NCBI GenBank assembly: GCA_964423675.1
Contig: CAYRFP010000001.1
Location: 1 to 64,000, forward strand
Reading direction: 5' to 3'
From: RUG563 sp964423675
Lineage (GTDB): Bacteria; Bacillota; Clostridia; Christensenellales; Aristaeellaceae
Length of the DNA stretch: 64,000 bases
Shown here piece after piece: positions 8,362 through 16,919 of the stretch (the first letter of the stretch is position 1; the number at the start of each line of letters is the position of its first letter). The notes below the pieces were generated by a model, which ran no database searches, had not been told where the DNA came from, and was given only the letters and a program-made list of their open reading frames with translations. The position numbers and the translations under genes are program-made.

Positions 8362-9279
8362 TCATTTCTTCTCCGGGTATCGATCATTGGGGCTTGTGTC
8401 CTTAGGTGGGCGTGTATACAGTTTTCGAAACTGGATGGGGGTCATATTATACTGCTGGCGGAAGCACAGTATCATGTAGCTGGATGTGGAAAATCCACAT
8501 TCCATGGCGATTTCGGTAATGGATTGTTCGGTGTTTACTAATAATCCGGCTGCCTTGCTCAGCCGTAGGCCGCGAACAAAAGCAGGAAATGATTGGCCGG
8601 CTGCTTTCGAGAAAAAACGAGAAAAGGTGGATCGGCCCATTCCGAGATACCGTGCCGCATCGTCTACATCCAGGTTTTCTTCCAGATGATTTTCGATATA
8701 CTGTAATGCGCGCTGAAGTTTCTGTAGTTCATCATCCCCCAATTCCGCCGTATCGCGGTGTTCATGCCACGCGCGGATAAACCACAGGAGTACCTGAGCG
8801 ATATACGAGCGAAGCGCCATTTCATATCCATAGTTTTGCTGCTTTCGCTCCTGAAAAATCAATTCTAGTAATCGCTTCATTTCACTGCCTTCCAGTTCCT
8901 CGCTGGTGTATACATAGGATCTTTGGCCACTGAAATGGAGATAGGGAAAAATATACTTTAGTTCATATGCGGTCTGGTTAGCGGAATAAAGCGCTTCCGG
9001 CCGGAATTTTAATACCAGATAGCTGATCTTCCCGCTGACAAGACTGAAGGTTTGATGGGGTTCACGCGGGTGAATCAATGCAACGTCTCCCGGATTAAGA
9101 AAAAAAGTTTGTCGCTCAATCACCAGCTTATAGCTTCCCTCCAGGCAAAAAAGCAGTTCAAACGATTGATGAATATGCGCTTCAGCAACGATTCCTTCGC
9201 CCTGGCCGGATTGGATAAAGCATTCGCAAAGGCCACCCAGATCTTTTTTTCGGTTTTCTGGCTCCACATAGAATTTCAT
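8362..9279 (-). CDS. AraC family transcriptional regulator
   Basis: A 305-residue regulator. Residues 30-95 form an AraC-type cupin (HIHQSFELLFCLEG, then NPGDVALIHPREPHQ), which would sense a small ligand. Residues from about 195 onward carry two helix-turn-helix motifs: LDVDDAARYLGMGRSTFSR, then ITEIAMECGFSTSSYMI with the family ending PIQFRK. It is divergent from the oxidoreductase at 9409 with 129 bases between, so that gene and its partner at 10570 are the likely targets. The ligand is probably a sugar or cyclitol, by context only. The start ATG 9279 has only a weak Shine-Dalgarno (AGG). Confidence 0.92.
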   Translation of the reverse strand: MKFYVEPENRKKDLGGLCECFIQSGQGEGIVAEAHIHQSFELLFCLEGSYKLVIERQTFFLNPGDVALIHPREPHQTFSLVSGKISYLVLKFRPEALYSANQTAYELKYIFPYLHFSGQRSYVYTSEELEGSEMKRLLELIFQERKQQNYGYEMALRSYIAQVLLWFIRAWHEHRDTAELGDDELQKLQRALQYIENHLEENLDVDDAARYLGMGRSTFSRFFSKAAGQSFPAFVRGLRLSKAAGLLVNTEQSITEIAMECGFSTSSYMILCFRQQYNMTPIQFRKLYTRPPKDTSPNDRYPEKK

Positions 9280-9321
9280 TTCTATAACCTCGGCATAAAA
9301 TTGATATTTTTGAGCAAATTC

Positions 9322-9354
9322 ATTATATCACGTTTTTCCTCATTATGCTATAAT
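9322..9354. promoter_or_regulatory. Divergent promoter pair between the AraC gene and oxidoreductase
   Basis: On the plus strand TATAAT at 9349-9354 is preceded by TGC (extended -10) with no good -35. On the minus strand TATAAT maps to 9322-9327. The two -10 boxes are about 20 bases apart, so the promoters overlap and probably share control. Confidence 0.6.
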
Positions 9355-9373
9355 TTTTTTAGGGTAACCAATA

Positions 9374-9388
9374 ATGCGCATTGCGCAT
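9374..9388. promoter_or_regulatory. Operator-like palindrome ATGCGCA-T-TGCGCAT
   Basis: A perfect 15-base inverted repeat around one central T, lying 20 bases downstream of the plus-strand -10 box and 20 bases upstream of the start codon at 9409. A protein bound there would block early transcription. AraC proteins usually bind direct repeats, so another repressor is possible. Confidence 0.5.
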
Positions 9389-9408
9389 ACAAATTGGAGG
9401 GAAACATT

Positions 9409-10497
9409 ATGAGTAGACTTCGTATTGGTATCATTGGCTGCGGCGGTATCGCCAATGGCAAGCATCTCCCCTCTCTGAAAGCACTGAATCGGGCGGATAT
9501 CGTAGCATTTTGCGATCTGATCCCCGAACGTGCGGAAAAAGCTGCCAAGGAATATGGCACGCCGGATGCGAAAGTGTATACTGACTATCATGAAATGCTT
9601 AAGGATGAAAGCATTGATGTTTGCTATGTGCTGACTCCCAACCGCAGCCATGCCGATATCTCCATTGATGCGTTGCATGCGGGCAAGCATGTTATGTGCG
9701 AAAAGCCCATGGCCAAGACCGCTGCGGATGCCCGCCGCATGGTGGAAGCTGCTAAGGAAACCGGCAAGAAGCTGACCATTGGCTATCAGCATCGTCAGAA
9801 GGCCGCTAGCAAGTATGTTAAGAGCGTGATCGAACGTGGCGATCTCGGCGACATCTATTATGCGAAGGCGCTGGCGATCCGTCGTCGCGGCACGCCCAAC
9901 TGGGGTGTGTTCCTCAATGAATATGAGCAGGGCGGCGGCCCCCTCATTGACATCGGCACCCATAGCCTTGACCTGACCCTGTACCTGATGAACAACTATA
10001 AGCCCAAGATGGTAGTTGGCACCACGTATAAGAAGGTCGAAAATGCGGAATGCGGCAATCCCTGGGGCGGCTGGGGTCCGGAAGAAAATACCACGCTGGA
10101 AGACGCGGCGTTCGGCTTCATTGTGATGGAAAACGGTGCTACGATTACCCTGGATGCGACCTGGGCGCTGAACACCAGCGAACCCATTCCGGAAGGTAGC
10201 TGCACGCTGTGCGGCAGCAAGTCTGGTGCGCAGATCCGTTCCAACAAAGTTGTGCTGAATAAGTGCGAATTCGATCGTCAGGTCAATAGCGAGCCCGACC
10301 TCAGCGCTGGCGGCGTGGCGTTCTATGATGGCGTTAAGGAGACTCCTCCCATCGCAGAACAGCGGCAGTGGCTTGATGCTATTGAGAACAACACCGATCC
10401 CACCGTTCTGCCCGAGCAGGCCTGTGTAGTCAGCGAGATTCTGGAAGCTATCTATACTTCTGCCAAGACCGGCGAACCGGTTTACTTCAATAAGTAA
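9409..10497 (+). CDS. Gfo/Idh/MocA family oxidoreductase
   Basis: A 362-residue NAD(P)-dependent dehydrogenase. The Rossmann motif GIIGCGGIANGKH is at residues 7-19, CEKP at about 97-100, and GGGPLIDIGTHSLD at about 175-188 with the expected Asp and His. ATG 9409 is preferred over upstream in-frame starts because TTGGAGG precedes it and the Rossmann strand begins at residue 5. It heads a probable two-gene unit with the oxidoreductase at 10570 and is divergent from an AraC regulator. It resembles the product at 176. Likely substrates are sugars, deoxysugars or cyclitols; the exact reaction cannot be read from sequence. Confidence 0.93.
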   Translation: MSRLRIGIIGCGGIANGKHLPSLKALNRADIVAFCDLIPERAEKAAKEYGTPDAKVYTDYHEMLKDESIDVCYVLTPNRSHADISIDALHAGKHVMCEKPMAKTAADARRMVEAAKETGKKLTIGYQHRQKAASKYVKSVIERGDLGDIYYAKALAIRRRGTPNWGVFLNEYEQGGGPLIDIGTHSLDLTLYLMNNYKPKMVVGTTYKKVENAECGNPWGGWGPEENTTLEDAAFGFIVMENGATITLDATWALNTSEPIPEGSCTLCGSKSGAQIRSNKVVLNKCEFDRQVNSEPDLSAGGVAFYDGVKETPPIAEQRQWLDAIENNTDPTVLPEQACVVSEILEAIYTSAKTGEPVYFNK

Positions 10498-10507
10498 TCC
10501 AATTATC

Positions 10508-10549
10508 AGCGGGGAAATGCGGATTCAACCGCCATTTTCCCCGCTTTTT
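10508..10549 (+). terminator. Hairpin with T run between two oxidoreductase genes
   Basis: AGCGGGGAAA pairs with TTTCCCCGCT around an inner GCGG/CCGC stem, followed by TTTTT. It should reduce transcription into the gene at 10570, which has no clear promoter of its own, so partial read-through is likely. Confidence 0.7.
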
Positions 10550-10569
10550 GAACAGAAAGGGCTAAAACA

Positions 10570-11514
10570 ATGAAAAATTTTGCTATGCTGGGCAAATGGC
10601 ATGTACATGCCCCGGGCTATGCCAAGGAACTGAACAACCAGGAAAACTGCCAGGTAACAAAGGTGTGGGATCCGGATGCGGAAATTGCTGCGGCCTGGGC
10701 GGCAGAACTGGGCTGCGAAAGTGCATCTGTAGAGGAAATTTTGGCCGATCCATCTATTGACGGCGTGGTAATCTGCAACGCGACCAACGAACATACTTCT
10801 CTCCTGATTCGTGCCTGCGAATCGGGAAAAGCCGTGTTCACGGAAAAGGTGCTGACGCTGACGGAAAAGGAAGCTCTAGAAGTGAAGGCGGCCGTAGAAA
10901 AGAATCACACGCGCTTTGCCATCTCTTTCCCCCATTTTAGCGAACCGGGTACGCAGTTTTCTTTGGAATTCGCTGCTTCCGGCAAGCTTGGCAAGCTGAA
11001 CTATGCTCGTGTTCGTAAGGCACATAATGGCGCGACGGGTGATTGGCTTCCCCCGCACTTCTATGATCCCATTGCTTGCGGCGGCGGCGCAATGGTGGAT
11101 TTGGGCGCACATCCCATGTATCTGCTTTGTGCATTGCTGGGTGAACCGGAACAGGTTCAGTCCACGTTCACGCATGTGACGGGCAAGGTAGTTGAGGACA
11201 ATGCTGTATCTGTGCTTCGTTTTAAGAATGGGGCTATCGGCGTGTCTGAAACTGGCTTCGTGTCTTACCGTTACCCCTTCACCATCGAATTGGGCGGCAC
11301 GAAGGGCAGCCTGTTACAACGGGATCAGCACGTAGAATACTGCTGTGAGGAGACGGAGAAACAGTGGATTGTGGCGGAGCAGTTGCCGGATCGCAAGCCT
11401 TCGCCCTTGGTTCAGTGGGCGCTGGCAGATAAGCCGGAGGACATCCCGGAGATTTTCGGAATCGATGTAGCGGTTCGTCTCAGCCGTGTTATGGAAGCTG
11501 CCTACAAGAAGTAA
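10570..11514 (+). CDS. Atypical Gfo/Idh/MocA family oxidoreductase
   Basis: A 314-residue member of the family with two unusual features. The N-terminus reads FAMLGKWHVHAPGYA, so the usual G-x-G-x-x-A nucleotide motif is missing. The EKP motif reads TEKV (residues 91-94). The C-terminal motif GGGAMVDLGAHPMY (171-184) is intact with Asp and His. It may bind the cofactor in a different way or act on a substrate carried by a partner. The start ATG 10570 follows AGAAAGGG. It lies 72 bases after the oxidoreductase at 9409, beyond a hairpin, and is followed by a strong terminator. Confidence 0.87.
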   Translation: MKNFAMLGKWHVHAPGYAKELNNQENCQVTKVWDPDAEIAAAWAAELGCESASVEEILADPSIDGVVICNATNEHTSLLIRACESGKAVFTEKVLTLTEKEALEVKAAVEKNHTRFAISFPHFSEPGTQFSLEFAASGKLGKLNYARVRKAHNGATGDWLPPHFYDPIACGGGAMVDLGAHPMYLLCALLGEPEQVQSTFTHVTGKVVEDNAVSVLRFKNGAIGVSETGFVSYRYPFTIELGGTKGSLLQRDQHVEYCCEETEKQWIVAEQLPDRKPSPLVQWALADKPEDIPEIFGIDVAVRLSRVMEAAYKK

Positions 11515-11536
11515 TAGGTCGATTTTAACCGTAAAA

Positions 11537-11566
11537 AACAGCCGAGATACATCGGCTGTTTTTTTG
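11537..11566 (+). terminator. Intrinsic terminator after the third oxidoreductase
   Basis: AACAGCCGA / TCGGCTGTT stem with a 6-base loop, followed by seven T residues counting the end of the stem. Confidence 0.85.
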
Positions 11567-11570
11567 ACGA

Positions 11571-11601
11571 TAAAAAATCCTGAAGTCGATCGACTTCAGG
11601 A
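11571..11601 (-). terminator. Terminator of tRNA-Pro
   Basis: A perfect 24-base palindrome TCCTGAAGTCGA / TCGACTTCAGGA at 11578-11601. On the minus strand it is followed by six T residues and sits just after the tRNA 3' end. Confidence 0.85.
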
Positions 11602-11604
11602 AAA

Positions 11605-11681
11605 TGGTCTGGGTGAGAGGATTCGAACCTCCGGCCTCTTGAACCCCATTCAAGCACGCTACCAAGCTGCGCTACACCCAG
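11605..11681 (-). tRNA. tRNA-Pro (anticodon GGG)
   Basis: On the minus strand the acceptor arm CTGGGTG pairs with CACCCAG, followed by discriminator A and an encoded CCA. The D arm is AGCGCAGCTTGGTAGCGT, the anticodon arm CTTGA-ATGGGGT-TCAAG places GGG at positions 34-36, and the T arm carries GGTTCGAATCC. It reads CCC and CCU proline codons. It has its own promoter and terminator and no other tRNA nearby. Confidence 0.96.
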
Positions 11682-11711
11682 ATAATCCTTGCACTCTCAA
11701 GTGCAAATAGA

Positions 11712-11740
11712 ATTATAGCAAAGAAGCAGAATAAAGTCAA
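11712..11740 (-). promoter_or_regulatory. Promoter of tRNA-Pro
   Basis: On the minus strand TTGACT, a 17-base spacer, then TATAAT, about 30 bases before the tRNA. The short leader holds an inverted repeat TTGCACT / AGTGCAA. Confidence 0.88.
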
Positions 11741-11820
11741 GATAAAATCCTGGTTTTCTAACGAAATATGTTAGAGACTCGGTTTTCTTTTGTTTTGTTG
11801 TTTTTTTTTCAACGCACTTA

Positions 11821-11829
11821 TGCTATACT
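11821..11829 (+). promoter_or_regulatory. Extended -10 promoter of the second AraC gene
   Basis: TGC-TATACT, an extended -10 without a convincing -35 (a T run occupies that position). The start codon is 32 bases downstream. Confidence 0.6.
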
Positions 11830-11860
11830 GAAGCTGCAATTTGTCTAAGCAGGAGGAACT

Positions 11861-12655
11861 ATGAGGCAGACGATGGCGGAGGCAGATCACTATGAAATCA
11901 AGCGAGACGGAATGGCGACCGCAGATTTTTGGTATGCCCACGATAATGGCTGCATCCCCCATTTCCATTCCAGCATTGAACTCGTTTATGTTGTGTCCGG
12001 GGAACTGACGGCAGTTTTGGATGGGCAAAAGCACGTAGTGTCTGCGGGGCATTTGCTGCTTACATCCAGTTACGCTGTTCATGCCTATCGCACGGAGGAA
12101 GGAAAAAGCAACGATGTGATCGTGATGATTATTCCTTTGGCCAGTGTTCCTTCTCTGCAAAAAAAGCTGAATAAAAAGGCATTTGCTCAGGTGGTTTATG
12201 ATGCGCGGCAAGATGAAGAAATTCAGGCAGTTGTGCCGCTAGCAGCTCAAAACCGTTCTCGTTATAGCGCGGAAACCTTGAAAGGTATTTCGTATTTCCT
12301 GCTGGGACTTCTGATTGATCGCGTGGGGCTTGTGGAGCAGCCGGCGAATCAGCAGAGCGGATTGATGCGCGACGTACTGATTTATTTGCAAAACAATTAT
12401 CAGCAGCCCCTGCGAATGGATACGCTTGCTAAGCAGTTTGGGTATAGCAAAAGCCGGTTTTCCAGATTATTTCACGATCATCTTGGGTGTTCCATGATTG
12501 AGTACCTGGCTGTGCTTCGGTGTCGGCAGGCGGCGCAGGAACTGTTGGAAAGCGAACGAACCATGCTGGATGTCGCCCTAGGCGTGGGGTTTGAATGCCT
12601 GCGCACCTTTTATCGGGCATTTAAAAACTGTTATGATATGACGCCGTCACAGTAG
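11861..12655 (+). CDS. AraC family transcriptional regulator
   Basis: A 264-residue regulator. The N-terminal cupin is marked by IPHFHSSIELVYVVSGEL and a SAGHLLLTSSYAVH segment. Two C-terminal helix-turn-helix motifs follow: LRMDTLAKQFGYSKSRFSR and MLDVALGVGFECLRTFYRAF, ending MTPSQ at the stop. The usual residues after PxxF/Y-R are missing, so the protein is short at the C-terminus. It starts at ATG 11861 behind CAGGAGG. The gene is alone, between the tRNA and the convergent V-ATPase operon. Its targets are unknown; the nearby oxidoreductases are candidates. Confidence 0.92.
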   Translation: MRQTMAEADHYEIKRDGMATADFWYAHDNGCIPHFHSSIELVYVVSGELTAVLDGQKHVVSAGHLLLTSSYAVHAYRTEEGKSNDVIVMIIPLASVPSLQKKLNKKAFAQVVYDARQDEEIQAVVPLAAQNRSRYSAETLKGISYFLLGLLIDRVGLVEQPANQQSGLMRDVLIYLQNNYQQPLRMDTLAKQFGYSKSRFSRLFHDHLGCSMIEYLAVLRCRQAAQELLESERTMLDVALGVGFECLRTFYRAFKNCYDMTPSQ

Positions 12656-12719
12656 GTGAAAGTACATTCTGCTAAATGATCTGCGCCTTTTGTAGGCTAT
12701 AATCTTTCCCTAAGACCAT

Positions 12720-12759
12720 AAAAAACGCTCGTTTGCCAAGTGCATACGAGCATTTTTTG
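12720..12759. terminator. Bidirectional terminator between the AraC gene and V-ATPase operon
   Basis: GCTCGT / ACGAGC stem extended by an A run before and a T run after, usable on both strands. Confidence 0.75.
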
Positions 12760-12777
12760 TATTTATTTTTCTTTGAG

Positions 12778-13419
12778 TTAAGCCTGTCGCTGTGCAATCA
12801 TTTCCTTCACTTTCATCAGTCGGGTTAGCGATGCGCGTTCGTTTTCATCCAACTTCATGGAGATATAGCGGATCGTTTCTTCAAACTGTGGGATCATCAC
12901 ATATTCCAGCGCGTTAACACGACGCCGGGTCTTCTCAATTTCATCAGCCAGCAGATCACAGGATTTTTCAATTTCGGCAAGCTGGATCAGTTTGGGAAGC
13001 AAGGCGGCCATTGTGGCAATTGCGTCATCCAGATCTGCGCTGGTTTCTGCCAAGCCGTAGGGCAAATCGCTGCTTTGGGCGGTTGTCTGAACCGTTGTGA
13101 CTGTAGGAACATGAACGGACAGTATGTTCCGCTGCCCTAACGCAATGGCAGCGCTGCGGGCCGGATAAATGATAGCTTCTTCCAGGCTTTGGCTATCCAT
13201 TACAGCACGCGCCAGGGCAAAATTGCCCAGTGCGCCTTGTAGTTCCGTTTCCACTTCCCTGCGCAGCCGCGCATTTTCGCGCACCAAGCCGATAAACTGA
13301 CGAACCATTTCATCCCGCTTGTCCTTGAGCAGCTTATGGCCGCGCTTAGCCGTTACCAATCTACGCTTGACCCGGGTCAATTCCATCCGCGTGGGGTTCA
13401 CGTGAAGCGCGGTAGCCAT
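12778..13419 (-). CDS. ntpD: V-type ATPase subunit D (central stalk)
   Basis: A 213-residue coiled-coil protein forming the central rotor shaft of the V1 sector. The N-terminal MELTRVKRRLVTAKRGHKLL helix and the C-terminal ALEYVMIPQFEETIRYI segment are typical of the family; both ends form the coiled coil. ATG 13419 follows GAAGGAGG and its A is shared with the TAA stop of subunit B (1-base overlap), which shows tight coupling. It is the last gene of the operon, with a terminator just beyond. Confidence 0.95.
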   Translation of the reverse strand: MATALHVNPTRMELTRVKRRLVTAKRGHKLLKDKRDEMVRQFIGLVRENARLRREVETELQGALGNFALARAVMDSQSLEEAIIYPARSAAIALGQRNILSVHVPTVTTVQTTAQSSDLPYGLAETSADLDDAIATMAALLPKLIQLAEIEKSCDLLADEIEKTRRRVNALEYVMIPQFEETIRYISMKLDENERASLTRLMKVKEMIAQRQA

Positions 13420-14801
13420 TAGGCTTCCTCCTTCTTAGGCAGATACTGATCCAGCATATCATCGCGTATCCGTTTCAGTTCTGCGCGCGGCAGCATGGAC
13501 AAAAGCTTCCAGCCAATATCCAGCGTTTCTTCTACGCTGCGGTTGATCTGATATCCCTGCGATACATATTCCTTTTCAAAAGCGTCGGCAAAAGCAGCAT
13601 ACTGCTTGTCTATATCTGACAGTGCGGCATCGCCCAGGATAACCGCCAATTCCTTGGCATCCTTGCCCCGGGAATACGCAGCAAACAGCTGGTTCATCGT
13701 GGCGGCGTGATCCTCGCGCGTTTTTCCTTTCCCGATGCCTTTGTCTTTCAAACGGCTCAAAGAGGGCAATACATCAATGGGCGGCTGGATGCCCTTGCGA
13801 TATAATTCACGGCTCAGAATAATCTGCCCCTCGGTGATGTATCCGGTCAGGTCGGGAATGGGGTGCGTTTTATCGTCTTCCGGCATAGTCAGGATAGGAA
13901 TCTGCGTGATGGAGCCTTCCTTCCCTACGACCCGTCCGGCGCGCTCATACATGGTCGCCAGGTCGGTATACAAATAGCCCGGATAACCCCGGCGGCCGGG
14001 CACCTCCTTGCGCGCAGCGGAAACTTCGCGCAGAGCCTCAGCATAATTAGTGATATCCGTCAGGATAACCAACACATGCATGCCCTTTTCGTAAGCCAGA
14101 TATTCTGCTGCCGTCAGCGCCATGCGCGGCGTAGCGATTCGCTCTATGGCTGGATCGTTAGCCAAATTCATAAACAGCACAGCACGCTCGATAGCGCCGG
14201 TTTTCTTAAAGTCGCTGATGAAGTAATCCGCTTCTTCAAATGTGATGCCGATAGCGCCGAATACAACGGCAAATTTGCTGTCTGTGCCCAATACCCTGGC
14301 TTGACGGGCGATCTGTGTTGCCAGCTGCGCATGGGGCAAGCCGCTGCCCGAAAATACAGGCAGCTTCTGTCCACGTACCAGTGTGTTCAAACCATCAATA
14401 GCAGAAATACCCGTCTGAATGAATTCGCTTGGATAATTACGTGCGGCAGGGTTTAATGGAGAACCGTTGATATTCATGCGCTTTTCGGGAATCAACGCTG
14501 GGCCTCCATCCTTGGGATTGCCCATGCCGTCAAAGACTCGCCCCAGCATGTCTGGCGCAACGGAAAGCTCGATACTGCGGCCCAGAAAACGTGCCCGGGC
14601 ATTATCAATCCGCAGGCCATTGCTGGATTCGAAAAGCTGCACCAGTGCCTTATCCTCGTTTATTTCCAGCACTTTTCCCTGACGGATTTCGCCGTCTGCC
14701 TGCTCGATCTCCACCAACTCGTCATACTTAACACCAGAAACGCCTTCAACCAGCATCAGTGGACCCACCACTTCCCGGATGGTGCGATATTCCTTGAGCA
14801 T
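13419..14801 (-). CDS. ntpB: V-type ATPase subunit B
   Basis: About 460 residues, the non-catalytic nucleotide-binding subunit of the V1 hexamer. It has the family region LPVFSGSGLPHAQLA where subunit A has a P-loop, and a C-terminal SRGKDAKELAVILG segment. The frame opens at GTG 14807, which overlaps the stop of subunit A, but AAGGAGG is only 3 bases from that GTG and 9 bases from ATG 14801, so ATG 14801 is preferred. It alternates with subunit A around the rotor. Confidence 0.95.
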   Translation of the reverse strand: MLKEYRTIREVVGPLMLVEGVSGVKYDELVEIEQADGEIRQGKVLEINEDKALVQLFESSNGLRIDNARARFLGRSIELSVAPDMLGRVFDGMGNPKDGGPALIPEKRMNINGSPLNPAARNYPSEFIQTGISAIDGLNTLVRGQKLPVFSGSGLPHAQLATQIARQARVLGTDSKFAVVFGAIGITFEEADYFISDFKKTGAIERAVLFMNLANDPAIERIATPRMALTAAEYLAYEKGMHVLVILTDITNYAEALREVSAARKEVPGRRGYPGYLYTDLATMYERAGRVVGKEGSITQIPILTMPEDDKTHPIPDLTGYITEGQIILSRELYRKGIQPPIDVLPSLSRLKDKGIGKGKTREDHAATMNQLFAAYSRGKDAKELAVILGDAALSDIDKQYAAFADAFEKEYVSQGYQINRSVEETLDIGWKLLSMLPRAELKRIRDDMLDQYLPKKEEA

Positions 14802-14803
14802 GC

Positions 14804-16570
14804 TCACAGGCCTCCTTCCGTCAGCAGCGCACTGATTTGATCGTTCAGTTCAGATTCTATTTTGTTAAATTGCGCCATATCTTCTTCGCGAATATACTTT
14901 GCGCGTCCAATACGTTCCCGAACCGGCAGACCAAGCACCTGGGAAAGGTTGCCCCCCTGATCCAGAGCAAGCTTGCCCTTTTCACCAAAGAGCAGAATCA
15001 GGCGCAGCATATGATACTGCTTTTGCGGCGAGGTGTAGGTATCCACCTCGTCAAATGCGTTCTGATGCAGATAGTCCTCGCGAATAGAACGCGCAACCTC
15101 CATAGTCAGCCGATCCTTCCAGCTTAAAGCATCAATGCCAACCAGCCGAACGATTTCGTCCAGTTCCGCTTCGCTTTGCAGAACCTCTAGCGCCTTTGCC
15201 CGCATTCCCTTCCACTCGGGATTGACGTTGTCATCAAACCAATCCGACAGATTATCTGCATACAAAGAATAGGACTGGAGCCAGTCGATAGCCGGGAAAT
15301 GACGCTTATATGCTAATTGGGCGGACAATCCCCAGAATACCTTCACGATGCGAAGCGTGGCCTGAGAAACGGGCTCGGAAATATCGCCACCAGGAGGTGA
15401 CACAGCACCGATAGCCGTGATGGTACCTTTCCGACCGTCACTGCCGAGGCATTTGACGAAGCCGGCTCGTTCATAAAATTCGGCGATGCGGCTGGCCAGA
15501 TAAGCCGGATACCCTTCCTCGCCGGGCATTTCCTCCAAGCGTCCGCTCATTTCGCGCAATGCTTCTGCCCAGCGGCTGGTCGAATCCGCCATGATGGCGA
15601 CCTTGTATCCCATGTCACGGTAGTATTCGGCGATGGTAATGCCGGTATAAATCGAGGCCTCACGGGCGGCAACGGGCATATCGGAGGTGTTTGCGATAAG
15701 CACCGTTCGTTTCATCAGGGATTCGCCGGTGCGGGGATCATGAAGTTCCGGGAACTCCATCAGCACGTCCGTCATTTCATTACCCCGCTCTCCGCAGCCA
15801 ACGTATACGATAATATCCGCATCCGCCCACTTGGCCAGCTGATGCTGCACCACCGTTTTTCCGGAGCCGAAGGGACCCGGAACCGCAGCCACGCCGCCGG
15901 AAGCAATAGGAAACAACGTGTCGATTACTCGCTGCCCCGTAACCATGGGAGAAGACGGCGACATCTTTTCCATATAAGGGCGTCCACGACGAACAGGCCA
16001 TTTTTGCAGCATTGTAATCTTCTGCTCCTGGCCCTGATCGTCCGTTAATACGCAGACTGTGTCCTCTAGCCGTGCAAGACCCTGATGAATGGACTTTACG
16101 GTTCCGTTCATTTTATATGGCACCATAATGCGATGCTCAACCACGGCGCTTTCCTGCACAGAGCCTATAATATCGCCCTGCTGCACCTTATCGCCTACGC
16201 GAACCTTGGGTTCGAAGGCCCACTGTTTATCTCTATCCAGAGAAGGAACTTCTACACCGCGTGTAATGCGCTCGCCTGCCTGCTCGCGTATTTTTGTTAG
16301 CGGGCGCTGAATTCCATCAAAAATAGATTCAATCAGCCCCGGCCCTAATTCTACGGAGAGCGGCGCGCCTGTGGATTCCACCGGTTCACCTGGACCCAGG
16401 CCAGAGGTTTCCTCGTATACCTGGATGGACGCTTTATCGCCGCGCAGCTCGATCACCTCGCCCACCAGACGGCTATGGCTTACGCGTACCACATCATACA
16501 TCCGCGCATCTGCCATGCCGGTGGCCATAATGAGGGGCCCCGCCACCTTCACTATTGTTCCCTGCGCCAT
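14804..16570 (-). CDS. ntpA: V-type ATPase catalytic subunit A
   Basis: A 588-residue catalytic subunit, the normal length. The Walker A motif GPFGSGKTV lies near residue 232, and the bulky non-homologous insertion typical of A subunits precedes it (KVRVGDKVQQGD). VYVGCGERGNEM and MADSTSRWAEALRE are standard active-site segments. ATG 16570 follows AAGGAGATATAG. The stop overlaps the start region of subunit B. It hydrolyses or makes ATP coupled to rotation of the membrane ring. Confidence 0.97.
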   Translation of the reverse strand: MAQGTIVKVAGPLIMATGMADARMYDVVRVSHSRLVGEVIELRGDKASIQVYEETSGLGPGEPVESTGAPLSVELGPGLIESIFDGIQRPLTKIREQAGERITRGVEVPSLDRDKQWAFEPKVRVGDKVQQGDIIGSVQESAVVEHRIMVPYKMNGTVKSIHQGLARLEDTVCVLTDDQGQEQKITMLQKWPVRRGRPYMEKMSPSSPMVTGQRVIDTLFPIASGGVAAVPGPFGSGKTVVQHQLAKWADADIIVYVGCGERGNEMTDVLMEFPELHDPRTGESLMKRTVLIANTSDMPVAAREASIYTGITIAEYYRDMGYKVAIMADSTSRWAEALREMSGRLEEMPGEEGYPAYLASRIAEFYERAGFVKCLGSDGRKGTITAIGAVSPPGGDISEPVSQATLRIVKVFWGLSAQLAYKRHFPAIDWLQSYSLYADNLSDWFDDNVNPEWKGMRAKALEVLQSEAELDEIVRLVGIDALSWKDRLTMEVARSIREDYLHQNAFDEVDTYTSPQKQYHMLRLILLFGEKGKLALDQGGNLSQVLGLPVRERIGRAKYIREEDMAQFNKIESELNDQISALLTEGGL

Positions 16571-16583
16571 TCTATATATCTCC

Positions 16584-16919
16584 TTACTGCTCTTCGTCGA
16601 TTAGAATATTCGCGCCGATAGCTTTTTCAACGTTGGCGCGAACGCGCTCCATGCCCAATCCATCCGTCCCGCTGGAACCGGGAACTGGAACGAGAATAAC
16701 GGATGGATCTGTTTTGTACCGTTCAAAAGTTTCATGACCAACGCGTGCTGCCTGCTCGGTTATGAAAATCACGCGCACATTCTCCGAAATCAGCCGATGC
16801 ACAGCATGCGCAACGCCCTGCTCTGTATCTGCAGCGATTGCGCGCATGCCAATGGTACGGAATGCGCCAATCACTTCGCCTTCCCCCACTGCGCCAATGC
16901 CGTATTGCGTTTCAGCCAT
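16584..16919 (-). CDS. ntpG: V-type ATPase subunit F (NtpG-like)
   Basis: A 111-residue central-stalk subunit with the CheY-like fold start GIGAVGEGEVIGAFRTIG and the EQAARVGHETFERY middle. ATG 16919 gives the normal length and an 8-base overlap with subunit C; the longer reading from 16958 would overlap it by 47 bases and add an unconserved extension. Its position between subunits C and A matches ntpG of Enterococcus hirae. Confidence 0.9.
   Translation of the reverse strand: MAETQYGIGAVGEGEVIGAFRTIGMRAIAADTEQGVAHAVHRLISENVRVIFITEQAARVGHETFERYKTDPSVILVPVPGSSGTDGLGMERVRANVEKAIGANILIDEEQ

Noticed and set aside
11486..11710. Plus-strand frame of 74 codons containing GERIRTSGLLNP
   Set aside because: It is the antisense of tRNA-Pro; this peptide is a well-known false translation of tRNA genes.
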